The notes beneath the pieces were generated by a model. That model was not told the DNA's origin, searched no databases, and saw only the letters and a list, made by a program, of their open reading frames with translations. Positions 30,353 through 43,691 of a DNA stretch of 64,000 nt are shown piece by piece. Both the position numbers and the translations under genes were made by a program. This DNA comes from CAMPJU01 sp036675265 (GTDB taxonomy: Bacteria; Pseudomonadota; Gammaproteobacteria; Xanthomonadales; Xanthomonadaceae), in NCBI GenBank assembly GCA_036675265.1, contig JAKFFJ010000014.1, forward strand, positions 1-64,000. Reading direction: 5' to 3'. Within the stretch, counting starts at the first letter, position 1. Every line of letters starts with the position of its first letter.

Positions 30353-32032
30353 TCAGCCGCCGGCGGGCTCGTCGCGCAACTCGCGGCGCAGGATCTTGCC
30401 CACGTTGGTCTTGGGCAGCTCGCGCCGGAACTCGACGATCTTCGGGTGCTTGTAACCGGTGAGGTTCTCGCGCGCGTGCGCCTTCACCTGTTCGGCGGTG
30501 AGGGCAGGGTCCTTCTTCACGATGACCACCTTGACCGCCTCGCCGGACTTCTCGTCCGGAACGCCCACCGCGGCGACCTCCAGGACCCCCGGGAGCATCG
30601 CGATGACGTCCTCGACCTCGTTGGGATACACGTTGAACCCCGACACCAGGATCATGTCCTTCTTGCGGTCGACGATGTAGAAGAAGCCCTTCTCGTCCAT
30701 CCGGGCCATGTCCCCGGTATGCAGCCAACCGTCGGCGTCCATCACCTCCGCGGTCTCGGCCGGGCGCTGCCAGTACCCCTTCATGACCTGCGGGCCGCGG
30801 ATGCACAGTTCGCCGACTTCGCCCGCGGGGAGCACCTGGCCGTCGTCGTCCTTGACGCAGGCCTCGGTGGACGGAACGGGCAGGCCGATCGATCCGTTGT
30901 ACTCGGCCAGGTCCATCGGGTTGATGCAGGCCGCCGGCGACGTCTCGGTCAGTCCGTAGGCCTCCACGAGCGTCACGCCGGTGACCTTCTTCCAGCGTTC
31001 GGCCACGGCGCGCTGCACGGCCATGCCGCCACCCAGCGTGAGGTGCAGGTGGGAGAAGTCGACCTCGTCGAAGCCGGGCGTGTTGAGCAGCCCGTTGAAC
31101 AGCGTGTTGACGCCGGTGATCGCGGTGAACCGCACGCGTTTGAGCTCCTTGACGAAGCCGGGCATGTCGCGCGGGTTGGTGATCAGGTAATTGAGGCCGC
31201 CGAACTTCATGAAGACCAGTCCGTTCGCCGTCAACGCGAAGATGTGGTACAGCGGCAGGGCGGTGATGATCACTTCCTCGCCGAGCTTGATGTTGGTGCC
31301 CACCCAGGCCGCGGCCTGCTCCATGTTGGCGACCAGGTTGCGGTGCGTGAGCATCGCGCCCTTGGCCACGCCGGTCGTGCCGCCGGTGTACTGCAGGAAC
31401 GCGATGTCGTCGCTGGCGATCGCGACATCCGGGAGCGGGTGCCGGTCGCCGCGCGCCAACGCGTCGCGGAAGCGGATCGCGCCCGGCAGGCGGTACGCGG
31501 GCACCATCTTCTTCACGTGCTTGAGCACGAAGTTGACCAGCGCGCCCTTGGGGAAGGGCAGCATGTCCCCCAGCCCGGTCGTCACCACGTGCCGCACCGC
31601 GCTGCCTTCCAGCGACTGCTCCACGGTGCTGCCGAAGTTGTCCAGGACGAGGATGGCCGCCGCGCCCGAGTCGACGAGCTGGTGGCGCAACTCGCGCGGG
31701 GTGTACATCGGGTTGACGTTCACCACCGTCAGCCCGGCCCGCAGGATGCCGAAGGTGGCCACCGGGTACTGCAGGCAATTGGGCATCATGATCGCGACGC
31801 GATCGCCTTTCTTCAGCCCGAGGTCGCCGAGCAGGAAGGCGGCGAAGCGCCTGCTGAGTGCATCGACCTCGCCATAGGTGACCTGCCGGCCCAGGCTGGA
31901 GAATGCCGGCCTGTCGCGGTACTGCGCGATGGCCGACTGGAGCACTGCGACGACGGAGGGAAACGCGTCCGGGTCGATCTCATGCGGCACGCCTGCCGGG
32001 TAGTGGGCCAGCCACGGACGCGCGAGGGTCAT
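30353..32032 (-). CDS. rpfB: RpfB, long-chain fatty-acyl-CoA ligase (FadD-like)
   Basis: A 559-residue AMP-forming ligase. The P-loop-like motif YTGGTTGVAKGAMLTHRN, the core GLTETSPAACINP, and the C-terminal VDRKKDMILVSGFNVYPNEV and LPKTNVGKILRREL are all intact. In Xanthomonas RpfB activates free fatty acids and takes part in DSF turnover, consistent with its place upstream of rpfF. The start ATG at 32032 (MTLARPWLAHYPAGVPHEID) matches FadD homologues. It is divergent from the small lipoprotein gene with 96 bases between. Confidence 0.94.
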   Translation of the reverse strand: MTLARPWLAHYPAGVPHEIDPDAFPSVVAVLQSAIAQYRDRPAFSSLGRQVTYGEVDALSRRFAAFLLGDLGLKKGDRVAIMMPNCLQYPVATFGILRAGLTVVNVNPMYTPRELRHQLVDSGAAAILVLDNFGSTVEQSLEGSAVRHVVTTGLGDMLPFPKGALVNFVLKHVKKMVPAYRLPGAIRFRDALARGDRHPLPDVAIASDDIAFLQYTGGTTGVAKGAMLTHRNLVANMEQAAAWVGTNIKLGEEVIITALPLYHIFALTANGLVFMKFGGLNYLITNPRDMPGFVKELKRVRFTAITGVNTLFNGLLNTPGFDEVDFSHLHLTLGGGMAVQRAVAERWKKVTGVTLVEAYGLTETSPAACINPMDLAEYNGSIGLPVPSTEACVKDDDGQVLPAGEVGELCIRGPQVMKGYWQRPAETAEVMDADGWLHTGDMARMDEKGFFYIVDRKKDMILVSGFNVYPNEVEDVIAMLPGVLEVAAVGVPDEKSGEAVKVVIVKKDPALTAEQVKAHARENLTGYKHPKIVEFRRELPKTNVGKILRRELRDEPAGG

Positions 32033-32128
32033 CCCGGTCTCCAGTTCCAATCCCCTGGGCCGCGGCTCCATACCGCGGCGTCCGGATCGATTGAAGCACG
32101 CGCCTCGGCGGACTGGCAACATGCACCA

Positions 32129-32566
32129 ATGGCCCGTCCCGCATGCCGCATCGCCTGGTCGGTGGTTGCCTGTGCCTTGCTCGGAGCGTGCGACGCACCG
32201 CCCCCGGAAGAAGCGCTGCGCGTCGCCGTGTCGGGGCTGGAAACAGCCGTCGAGGCGCGCGACGCGGGCGCGATCGAGGACGTCCTGGCCGAGGACTTCG
32301 CCGGGCCCGACGGCATGGATCGCACCGCGGCGCGGCGGATGGCAGCGGTGACGTTCCTGCGCCAGCGCGAGGTCGGCGTCGCCATCGGCCCGCTCGACGT
32401 GACCATTCTGGATGATCACGCGACCGTGCGTTTCACTGCCGCATTGACGGGCGGGTCGGGTGGCTGGATGCCGGAGTCGGGCAGCCTCTATCGCGTCGAG
32501 ACCGGCTGGCGGCGCGACGGCGGCGACTGGCTGCTGACCAGCGCGCGGTGGGAGCGCGACCTCTAG
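32129..32566 (+). CDS. Small lipoprotein, NTF2/SnoaL-like
   Basis: A 145-residue exported protein. The signal peptide MARPACRIAWSVVACALLGA ends in the lipobox LLGAC, so it should be lipid-anchored. The mature part (LETAVEARDAGAIEDVLAED, then FLRQREVGVAIGPLDVTI and WLLTSARWERDL) looks like the NTF2/SnoaL-like fold of nuclear transport factor 2 family proteins. No catalytic residues can be assigned and the function is unknown. It runs opposite to rpfB and aconitase, separating two genes that are neighbours in the Xanthomonas rpf locus. The ends of this gene and aconitase converge 11 bases apart. Confidence 0.8.
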   Translation: MARPACRIAWSVVACALLGACDAPPPEEALRVAVSGLETAVEARDAGAIEDVLAEDFAGPDGMDRTAARRMAAVTFLRQREVGVAIGPLDVTILDDHATVRFTAALTGGSGGWMPESGSLYRVETGWRRDGGDWLLTSARWERDL

Positions 32567-32577
32567 GCGCCGGTCTG

Positions 32578-35355
<2,778 letters not shown>

Positions 35356-35425
35356 TCGGGGGCTCCGGAAGTAGACCCGCAATTATGCCGGATTCGACGT
35401 GTCCCGGCCGGGAACGGTGCTTTTC

Positions 35426-36034
35426 TCAGCCCAGCCGGGTGCCGATCGCGTCGAGCATCGCGCCACGCCGGAACACGAAATCCCAGGGGCTGCCGCCGAG
35501 CTGCCGCCACAGCACCGCCGAGCGCAACGCCCCGAGCAGGACCGCGCGGATTTCCGCCACCACGCCCGGTTGCGCGAGGTAGTGCGGATTGCCCTGCACC
35601 AGCACGCGAGGGCGCAGGTGGCTGACGGTGTCCGCGTAGAGGGTGCCGAGCGCGGAAAGCACCTCGGGATGGCCGCTGCCCAGGCGCTCGGCCGTCGGTG
35701 CCAGCGCCAGGATGCCCTCGTGCACGCGGGTCGCCATCGCGTCGTCCCGGCTGAAGCGACGCTCGAGCTGGGTCACGGCGAGCGCCAGGCGCGGCAGCAG
35801 CGGGTCGTCCCCGCGGTTGCCGAGGTAGTCGCGCACCGCCCGCAGGCCGGGGCGCAGGGACGCGACATCGCCGTAGACGGCGGTGGGCGAGGGCGCATCG
35901 ATCCGGAACACGCTGTCCAGGGCGGTCGACACGACCTGGGCATCCGACTGCCCGGTGTCTGCGATGCGGCGCACCTCGCGCAGGGCCTGTGCCAGGCCCG
36001 CCAGGGCCAGCACGCGGTCTTCCATCGCGCTCAT
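35426..36034 (-). CDS. hflD: High-frequency lysogenization protein HflD homologue
   Basis: A 202-residue, mostly helical protein of the HflD (YcfC) family. It has DRVLALAGLAQALREVRRIA, then LRAVRDYLGNRGDDPLLPRL, and NPHYLAQPGVVAEIRAVLLG with GLRSAVLWRQ-like ALRSAVLWRQLGG. The E. coli protein interferes with phage lambda CII; the native role is unclear. It overlaps mnmA by 4 bases (ATGA). The nudJ-mnmA-hflD order is the same as in E. coli. Confidence 0.93.
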   Translation of the reverse strand: MSAMEDRVLALAGLAQALREVRRIADTGQSDAQVVSTALDSVFRIDAPSPTAVYGDVASLRPGLRAVRDYLGNRGDDPLLPRLALAVTQLERRFSRDDAMATRVHEGILALAPTAERLGSGHPEVLSALGTLYADTVSHLRPRVLVQGNPHYLAQPGVVAEIRAVLLGALRSAVLWRQLGGSPWDFVFRRGAMLDAIGTRLG

Positions 36035-37161
36035 GCGGCCGCCACGGCGCGCGGCGCCGGCAAGCCTTCCAGCGGCGCATCGGTGGCCGCGATGACCGCG
36101 CCGCCCAGGCAGGCCTCGCCGGCGTAGAGCACGAGCGACTGGCCCGGCGTGACCGCACGCTGCGGGCGGTCGAAGCGGACCATCAGGCTGCCATCGTCTT
36201 GCACGATCACGTCGCAGGATTCCTCGTGTTGGCGGTAGCGGTGCTGCGCCGTGCAGCGGAAGTCGCCCGACGGCGGCGCGCCGGCGATCCAGTGCGCCGC
36301 CTCGGTGCGGAGCATCGTGGACATGAGATAGGGACTGTCGACCCCCTGGTCAACCGTCAGCACGTTGCGGGCCACGTCCTTGGCCACCACGTACCACGGT
36401 GCCTGGCCCTGGCCGCGCTTCCCGCCGATCCCGAGCCCGCCGCGCTGGCCCAGCGTGAAGAAGAACACGCCGGGGTGTTCGCCCAGCGGCCGGCCGGCCG
36501 GGTCCCGGATCTCGCCGGGGCGGGCCGGCAGGTAGCGGCCGAGGAACGCCCGGAAGTCGCGTTCGCCGATGAAGCAGATGCCGGTGGAGTCGCGCTTGGC
36601 CGCCGTGGGCAGGCCGGCGCCTGCCGCCAGGTCGCGGACGGCGCTCTTTTCCATGCCGCCCAGCGGGAAGACGGTCGACGACAGGGCGTCCTGGCCGAGT
36701 TGGTGCAGGAAGTAGCTCTGGTCCTTGCCGCGGTCGACCGCGCGCAGCAACTGCCAGCGGCCGTCGCCATCGCGCCCGGTGCGCGCGTAATGCCCGGTTG
36801 CGATCCTGCCCGCGCCGAGCGCGCGCGCGGCCTCCAGGAAATGCCGGAACTTGATCTCGCGGTTGCAGAGCACGTCGGGATTGGGCGTGCGTCCAGCGGC
36901 GTACTCCGCGACGAAATGCGAGAACACGCCGTCCCAGTACTCGCGGCTGAAGTCGCGGAAGTGCAATGCGATGCCGAGCCGCCCGCAGACCGCGACCGCG
37001 TCGCGGCGGTCGTCGTCGGCGCGGCAGTCGCCGCTGCCGTCGTCGGCCCAGTTGTCCATGAACAGTCCCGCGACCGCCTGCCCGGCGTCGCGCAACAACA
37101 GCGCGGCCACGGACGAATCGACGCCACCGGACATCCCGACGATGACGCCAGGCGTGGCCAT
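36031..37161 (-). CDS. mnmA: tRNA-specific 2-thiouridylase MnmA
   Basis: Thiolates U34 of tRNA-Lys, tRNA-Glu and tRNA-Gln in the cytoplasm. The 376-residue product has the PP-loop motif VGMSGGVDSSVAALLL at its N-terminus. The catalytic cysteine pair lies in GRTPNPDVLCNREIKF and TGICFIGERDF. GHYAR and the C-terminal beta barrel (MVRFDRPQRAVTPGQSLVLY) are also present. The start ATG at 37161 (MATPGVIVGMSGG) fits the family. The stop overlaps hflD. One of its substrates, tRNA-Glu(TTC), is encoded at 57943-58018. Confidence 0.97.
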   Translation of the reverse strand: MATPGVIVGMSGGVDSSVAALLLRDAGQAVAGLFMDNWADDGSGDCRADDDRRDAVAVCGRLGIALHFRDFSREYWDGVFSHFVAEYAAGRTPNPDVLCNREIKFRHFLEAARALGAGRIATGHYARTGRDGDGRWQLLRAVDRGKDQSYFLHQLGQDALSSTVFPLGGMEKSAVRDLAAGAGLPTAAKRDSTGICFIGERDFRAFLGRYLPARPGEIRDPAGRPLGEHPGVFFFTLGQRGGLGIGGKRGQGQAPWYVVAKDVARNVLTVDQGVDSPYLMSTMLRTEAAHWIAGAPPSGDFRCTAQHRYRQHEESCDVIVQDDGSLMVRFDRPQRAVTPGQSLVLYAGEACLGGAVIAATDAPLEGLPAPRAVAAA

Positions 37162-37172
37162 CGACCGTGCGC

Positions 37173-37655
37173 TCACGCCCCGCCGACGTGCCGCAGCAGG
37201 TCGAGCGGGTGTCGGCGGCCACCCAGGTGGTCGTCGACCGCCTGCCACACGAGCGGACTGCGATGGCGACCTGATGCGGCGCGCAGTTCGTCGGGGGTCA
37301 TCCAGAGCGCCCGCGCGATGCCGGTGTCAAGCGTCCGCGCGGGATCATGGGCTACGGGTTCGGCGGCGAAGGCGAAACGCAGGTAGTGGCGCCCGTCGTC
37401 GCCGTCGCTGGCCGGCGCCTTCCACTGGTAGGCGGCGATGAAGCCGGTGAGTCGCACGTCCCAGCCGGTTTCCTCGCGGGTCTCGCGCAGCGCGGCGTCG
37501 ACCAGGCTCTCGTCCGGCTCCAGGTGTCCCGCGGGCTGGTTGAGCACGAGCCGGCCGCCGGCCGTTTCCTCCACCATCAGCAGGCGCCCGTCGGCGACGA
37601 CCACGGTGGCCACGGTCACGTCCGGTTGCCAGAACCTGCCTTCGCGATAGCTCAT
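37173..37655 (-). CDS. nudJ: Nudix phosphatase NudJ
   Basis: A 160-residue Nudix hydrolase. The Nudix box is complete: GHLEPDESLVDAALRETREE followed by TGW. Homologues dephosphorylate HMP-pyrophosphate and nucleoside di- and triphosphates. The start ATG at 37655 (MSYREGRFWQPDVTVATVVV) is the family start. It is the first gene of nudJ-mnmA-hflD and is divergent from clpS with 73 bases between the starts. Confidence 0.93.
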   Translation of the reverse strand: MSYREGRFWQPDVTVATVVVADGRLLMVEETAGGRLVLNQPAGHLEPDESLVDAALRETREETGWDVRLTGFIAAYQWKAPASDGDDGRHYLRFAFAAEPVAHDPARTLDTGIARALWMTPDELRAASGRHRSPLVWQAVDDHLGGRRHPLDLLRHVGGA

Positions 37656-37716
37656 GCGGCCATTGTCCGGTGACCGGGGCGCCCGCGTCCACGATCCCGG
37701 GCGCGCGGCCCCTTCG

Positions 37717-37722
37717 TATAAT
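37717..37722 (+). promoter_or_regulatory. Consensus -10 of clpS (no clear -35; possible leaderless start)
   Basis: TATAAT sits only 6 bases before the clpS ATG (37729), so transcription would start at or beside the start codon. No Shine-Dalgarno is visible. The -35 position reads ATCCCG, which does not match the consensus. Confidence 0.4.
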
Positions 37723-37728
37723 CGACCG

Positions 37729-38067
37729 ATGGCAGGCAAGCGCGACCAGGGCACCCACCACGAGCACGAACGCGACCATGGCGTCCTGGTGGAAACCGGC
37801 AAGCCGGAGGTCGCCCGGCCGCCGCTGTACTCGGTGATGCTGCTCAACGACGACTACACGCCGATGGACTTCGTGGTCGAGGTCCTGGTGCGCTTCTTCG
37901 CGATGAACCTGGAGAAGGCCACCCAGGTGATGCTGCACGTCCATACGCGCGGCCGGGGCGTATGCGGCGTCTACACGCGCGAGGTCGCAGAGTCCAAGGT
38001 GGCGCAAGTGAATGAATTCTCAAGGCTCAACCAGCACCCCCTGCTTTGCACGATGGAAAAGGCGTAA
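37729..38067 (+). CDS. clpS: ClpS adaptor protein
   Basis: A 112-residue N-end-rule adaptor that hands substrates to ClpAP. A flexible, charged N-terminus precedes the core PPLYSVMLLNDDYTPMDFVV, with the Asn-Asp residues of the N-degron pocket, followed by HVHTRGRGVCGVYTREVAE and KVAQVNEFSRLNQHPLLCTM. It starts at ATG 37729 directly after a TATAAT. clpA follows 67 bases downstream, the usual pairing. Confidence 0.97.
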   Translation: MAGKRDQGTHHEHERDHGVLVETGKPEVARPPLYSVMLLNDDYTPMDFVVEVLVRFFAMNLEKATQVMLHVHTRGRGVCGVYTREVAESKVAQVNEFSRLNQHPLLCTMEKA

Positions 38068-38071
38068 AAGT

Positions 38072-38098
38072 GTGGAAACGAGCGCCCTCCGCCCCCAT
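38072..38098 (+). promoter_or_regulatory. Candidate sigma-32 promoter before clpA
   Basis: GTGGAAA (38072-38078), 14 bases, CCCCAT (38093-38098). The -10 region is a perfect RpoH match and the -35 matches 5 of 7. It lies in the short clpS-clpA gap, 36 bases before the clpA ATG. Confidence 0.4.
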
Positions 38099-38134
38099 TG
38101 AAGGACGCAGCCAACCCCGCAGGGCGATCGACCA

Positions 38135-40399
<2,265 letters not shown>

Positions 40400-40417
40400 C
40401 CGGCGCGCGCCGGCAAC

Positions 40418-40444
40418 AAAAAAGGCGGCCGAGGCCGCCTTTTT
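40418..40444. terminator. Bidirectional intrinsic terminator between clpA and infA
   Basis: AAAAAA (40418-40423), stem GGCGGC (40424-40429), loop CGAG, GCCGCC (40434-40439), TTTTT (40440-40444). The T-run on one strand and A-run on the other allow termination of both converging genes. Confidence 0.92.
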
Positions 40445-40463
40445 ATTCAATAGGATATGTGGA

Positions 40464-40682
40464 TCACTTCATGCGATACGTGATCCGGCCCTTGGTGAGG
40501 TCGTACGGGGTCATTTCGACCTTGACCTTGTCGCCGGTGAGGATCCGGATGTAGTGCTTGCGCATGCGCCCGGAGATGTGGGCGATGATCTCGTGGCCGT
40601 TCTCCAGCTTCACCCGGAACATGGTGTTCGGGAGGGTTTCGGAGACCGTGCCCTCGAATTCGATGCAATCGTCTTTCGACAT
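40464..40682 (-). CDS. infA: Translation initiation factor IF-1
   Basis: A 72-residue S1/OB-fold protein that binds the 30S A site. The sequence runs MSKDDCIEFEGTVSETLPN, MFRVKLENGHEIIAHISGRM, RKHYIRILTGDKVKVEMTPY and DLTKGRITYR. Length and sequence are those of canonical IF-1. It is convergent with clpA. It lies 92 bases downstream of aat, with a probable own promoter. Confidence 0.99.
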   Translation of the reverse strand: MSKDDCIEFEGTVSETLPNTMFRVKLENGHEIIAHISGRMRKHYIRILTGDKVKVEMTPYDLTKGRITYRMK

Positions 40683-40726
40683 GTGTACCCGTGTTGCAGG
40701 GCGCTGGAACGCGCCCGAAGCGGGCA

Positions 40727-40756
40727 ATTGTGCCACGGCGGCGCCCTTTGGCGCAA
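40727..40756 (-). promoter_or_regulatory. Candidate infA promoter
   Basis: On the minus strand TTGCGC (40756-40751), 18 bases, CACAAT (40732-40727), about 45 bases before the infA ATG. Confidence 0.45.
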
Positions 40757-40774
40757 AACGCCCGCGGCCGCCAG

Positions 40775-41524
40775 TCAGCCTGGGGGCATGCCCGCCAGGG
40801 CCGCGGCCGGCAGCGTGCCGAAGGCAGCGCGCCACGCACCCTGCGGGCCCTCCCTGTCGACGAGCCGGGAGATCGCTTCGATGAAGCGGGGACGCGGCCA
40901 GGCCTCCGCGCCGAGCCGCCGCAGGTGCGGGGTCTCCAGCTGCGCGTCGACCAGCGGCCAGCCCCATGCGGCAAGCCGATGGGCGAGGGCGGCCAGCGCG
41001 ACTTTCGACCCGCCGCTCTCGGCACTGAACATGCTCTCGGCGAAGAACATCCGGCCGACCGCCACGCCGTAGAGGCCACCGACAAGCCGGCCGTCGGGGT
41101 CCGTCACCTCGATGCTGTGCGCATGGCCCAGTCGGTGCAGCGTCGCGTAGGCCGCCTGCATCCCGGCGGTGATCCAGGTGCCGTCCTGGCCAGGGCGCGG
41201 GGCATCCGCGCACGCGGCGACCACCGATTCGAAGCCATGGTCGGCGCGGACGCGCCAGTCGCTGCGGGCCAGGCCGCGCCGAAAGCGTCGCGACAGGTGC
41301 ACCCCGTCGGTCCGGAACACCATGCGCGGGTCGGGGCTCCACCACAGCAGCGGCTGGCCGGCGGACGACCAGGGGAAGATGCCATGCCGGTAGGCATTGA
41401 GCAGGCGTTCGGGCGACAGGTCGCCGCCGATCGCCAGCAGGCCCTCGGGCATGTCCAGTGCGGCATCGACGGGCGGGAACGGTGCGCCCGGGTGCGGTGA
41501 CAGCAAGGCAGGGCGCCCGGGCAT
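40775..41524 (-). CDS. aat: Leucyl/phenylalanyl-tRNA--protein transferase
   Basis: N-end-rule enzyme of 249 residues that adds Leu or Phe to N-terminal Lys/Arg, making substrates for ClpS-ClpA encoded next door. It has LLAIGGDLSPERLLNAYRHG, IFPWSSAGQPLLWWSPDPRM, GCWITAGMQ-like DGTWITAGMQAAYATLHRLG, and FFAESMFSAESGGSKVALAA. The ATG at 41524 overlaps the stop of the upstream gene by one base (TGATG). The pairing of aat with infA is conserved in E. coli. Confidence 0.97.
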   Translation of the reverse strand: MPGRPALLSPHPGAPFPPVDAALDMPEGLLAIGGDLSPERLLNAYRHGIFPWSSAGQPLLWWSPDPRMVFRTDGVHLSRRFRRGLARSDWRVRADHGFESVVAACADAPRPGQDGTWITAGMQAAYATLHRLGHAHSIEVTDPDGRLVGGLYGVAVGRMFFAESMFSAESGGSKVALAALAHRLAAWGWPLVDAQLETPHLRRLGAEAWPRPRFIEAISRLVDREGPQGAWRAAFGTLPAAALAGMPPG

Positions 41525-42651
41525 CACGCGCGCTCCCGGAACGGACTGCGTGCCGACAGCACCGCCGCGTGCCGGTGCACCGCCGACGTTTCCTCCGCGC
41601 ACCAGGGCCGCAGGGCCGCGGCGAAGCCGGCGTCCGCGATCCAGTGGCGGCTGCGCACCAGCGTCGGCAGGAAGCCACGCGCGAGCTTGTGCTCGCCCTG
41701 CGCTCCCGGCTCGAACCTGGCAAGGCCTTCGCGCAGGCAGTACTCGATGCCCTGGTAGTAGCAGGCCTCGAAGTGCAGCCCGGGCACGGATTCGGCCGTG
41801 CCCCAGTAACGGCCATACAGCGTGTCGCGGCCGCGCAGGCACAGGGCGCCGGCGACCGGCAGGTCGTCGCGCATCGCCAGCACCAGCACGAGGTTCCGCG
41901 GCATCGCACGTGCCAGGTGCCGGAGGAACGCCAGCGTCAGCGCGGGCGTGTTCCCGTACTCGGCGAAGGTCTGCAGGTAGAAGCCGTGGATGGCGGCAAG
42001 GTCGCGCTCGCTGGCCTCGTCGCCGTGCACGACGCGGAATTCGATGCCCGCGCGGCGCACCTTCGCCCGCTCCTGGCGGATGTTCTTCCGGTGCCGGTGG
42101 TCCATTGCGCCCAGGAATGCGTCGAAGTCCGTCCAGCCGTCGCGGTTGCGCCAGTGGTACTGGATGTCGGCGCGCGGCAGCCAGCGCGCGTCGAAGGCCG
42201 CATCCTCGTCGACCCGGTGGAAGTTGACGTGGGCCGACGACAGGCCGAGTTCGCCCGCGTGCGCCGCCACCGCCGCCTGCAGCGCCGCCCGCGCAACGCC
42301 ATCGCGGGCGAGCAGCCGCGGCCCGGTCACCGGGGTGTAGGGCACCGCGCCGAGCCACTTCGGGAAGTAATCGGCGCCGTGGCGTGCATAGGCGTGCGCC
42401 CACGCGTGGTCGAACACGAACTCGCCGTGCGAGTTGTCCTTCAGGTAGCCAGGTGCCGCCGCGACGAGCGTGTCACCGTCCCACCAGGCCAGGTGGTGGG
42501 GCGTCCAGCCGTACGCGGCGCGGATGCAGCCGTGGCGCTCGAGCCCGGCGAGGAACGCATGGGCCACGAACGGATTGGCACCGTCGTGCAGCGCGTCCCA
42601 CGCATCGGCGGGGATGTCGTCCAGGCGGGTGGCGACGCGCAGCGTCGGCAT
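41524..42651 (-). CDS. GNAT-like peptidoglycan/N-acyltransferase family protein (COG3146)
   Basis: A 375-residue protein of the COG3146/DUF482 family, predicted acyltransferases with a double GNAT-like fold. It has NPFVAHAFLAGLERHGCI, GYLKDNSHGEFVFDHAWAHA, RHRKNIRQERAKVRRAGI, LCLRGRDTLYGRYWGTAESV and HFEACYYQGIEYCLREGLAR. The substrate is unknown. It is placed between trxB (20 bases upstream) and aat (1-base overlap), so it is probably co-transcribed with both. The start ATG is at 42651 (MPTLRVATRLDDIPADAWDA). Confidence 0.85.
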   Translation of the reverse strand: MPTLRVATRLDDIPADAWDALHDGANPFVAHAFLAGLERHGCIRAAYGWTPHHLAWWDGDTLVAAAPGYLKDNSHGEFVFDHAWAHAYARHGADYFPKWLGAVPYTPVTGPRLLARDGVARAALQAAVAAHAGELGLSSAHVNFHRVDEDAAFDARWLPRADIQYHWRNRDGWTDFDAFLGAMDHRHRKNIRQERAKVRRAGIEFRVVHGDEASERDLAAIHGFYLQTFAEYGNTPALTLAFLRHLARAMPRNLVLVLAMRDDLPVAGALCLRGRDTLYGRYWGTAESVPGLHFEACYYQGIEYCLREGLARFEPGAQGEHKLARGFLPTLVRSRHWIADAGFAAALRPWCAEETSAVHRHAAVLSARSPFRERA

Positions 42652-42671
42652 CGTGGCCACCCGGGCGCGCG

Positions 42672-43625
42672 TCAGTCGCCCTTGTCGAGGAACTTCTCGG
42701 CGTCGAGCGCGGCCATGCACCCGAAGCCGGCCGAGGTGATGGCCTGGCGGTAGTGCTGGTCGGCGACGTCGCCGGCGGCGAACACGCCCGGCACCGACGT
42801 TTCCGTCGCGCCGCCGGCCAGGCCGGAACGGATCTCGAGATAGCCGTTGTGCATCGCCAGCTGGCCTTCGAACAACGAAGTGTTCGGCGTGTGGCCGATG
42901 GCCACGAAGAAGCCATGGATCGCCAGGTCGCGGGTGCTGCCGTCCTGGGTGGACTTGACGCGCAGGCCGGTGACGCCGGCCTCGTCGCCCAGCACCTCGT
43001 CGACGACGTGGTGCCACACCGGCTCGATCTTGCCGGCCTGGATCTTCGCGAACAGCTTGTCCTGCATGATCTTCTCGGCCCGGAGCGAGTCGCGGCGGTG
43101 CACCAGGTAGACCTTGCGCGCGATGTTGGCCAGGTACAGCGCTTCCTCCACCGCGGTGTTGCCGCCGCCCACCACGGCAACGTCCTGGTCACGGTAGAAG
43201 AAGCCGTCGCAGGTCGCGCACGCGGACACGCCGCGTCCCTTGTATTTCTCCTCCGATTCGAGCCCCAGGTACTTGGCCGTCGCGCCGGTCGCGATCACCA
43301 GCGCGTCGGCGGTGTACTCGCCGCTGTCTCCCTTGAGGCGGAACGGGCGCGAGGACAGGTCGGCGGTGTGGATGTGGTCGAACACGACTTCGGTGTCGAA
43401 GCGCTCGGCATGCGCCTGCATGCGGTTCATCAGGTCCGGGCCCATCAGCCCGTGCGCGTCGCCGGGCCAGTTGTCGACTTCGGTGGTGGTCATCAGCTGG
43501 CCGCCCTGCTGCAGGCCGGTGACCAGCACCGGCTTGAGGTTGGCGCGGGCGGCGTAGACGGCGGCGGTCCAGCCGGCAGGGCCGGAACCGAGGATCAGGA
43601 GGCGGCAGTGCTTGGCGTGTGTCAT
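42672..43625 (-). CDS. trxB: Thioredoxin reductase
   Basis: An NADPH-dependent flavoenzyme of 317 residues that reduces thioredoxin. FAD site LILGSGPAGWTAAVYAARA, redox-active CATC in GRGVSACATCDGFFYRDQD, NADPH site VVGGGNTAVEEALYLA with HRRD, and C-terminal FAD motif GVFAAGDVADQHYRQAITSA. All key residues are intact. It is divergent from ald with 66 bases between the starts. Confidence 0.98.
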   Translation of the reverse strand: MTHAKHCRLLILGSGPAGWTAAVYAARANLKPVLVTGLQQGGQLMTTTEVDNWPGDAHGLMGPDLMNRMQAHAERFDTEVVFDHIHTADLSSRPFRLKGDSGEYTADALVIATGATAKYLGLESEEKYKGRGVSACATCDGFFYRDQDVAVVGGGNTAVEEALYLANIARKVYLVHRRDSLRAEKIMQDKLFAKIQAGKIEPVWHHVVDEVLGDEAGVTGLRVKSTQDGSTRDLAIHGFFVAIGHTPNTSLFEGQLAMHNGYLEIRSGLAGGATETSVPGVFAAGDVADQHYRQAITSAGFGCMAALDAEKFLDKGD

Positions 43626-43631
43626 GGCCGA

Positions 43632-43674
43632 TATAATCGCATGGCTTCCGGCCGCCCGGCCGGCATTTTTCTTT
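43632..43674 (+). promoter_or_regulatory. ald leader: consensus -10 followed by a terminator-like hairpin
   Basis: TATAAT (43632-43637) would start transcription near 43644. Immediately downstream is the palindrome CCGGCCGCCCGGCCGG (43648-43663), then a pyrimidine tract CATTTTTCTTT (43664-43674), all before the ald ATG at 43692. This has the form of an intrinsic terminator inside the leader. No anti-terminator or small peptide is evident. An in-frame ATG at 43641 lies almost on the -10 and is not a credible start. Confidence 0.45.
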
Positions 43675-43691
43675 CAGCGAGGCGTGCAGAA

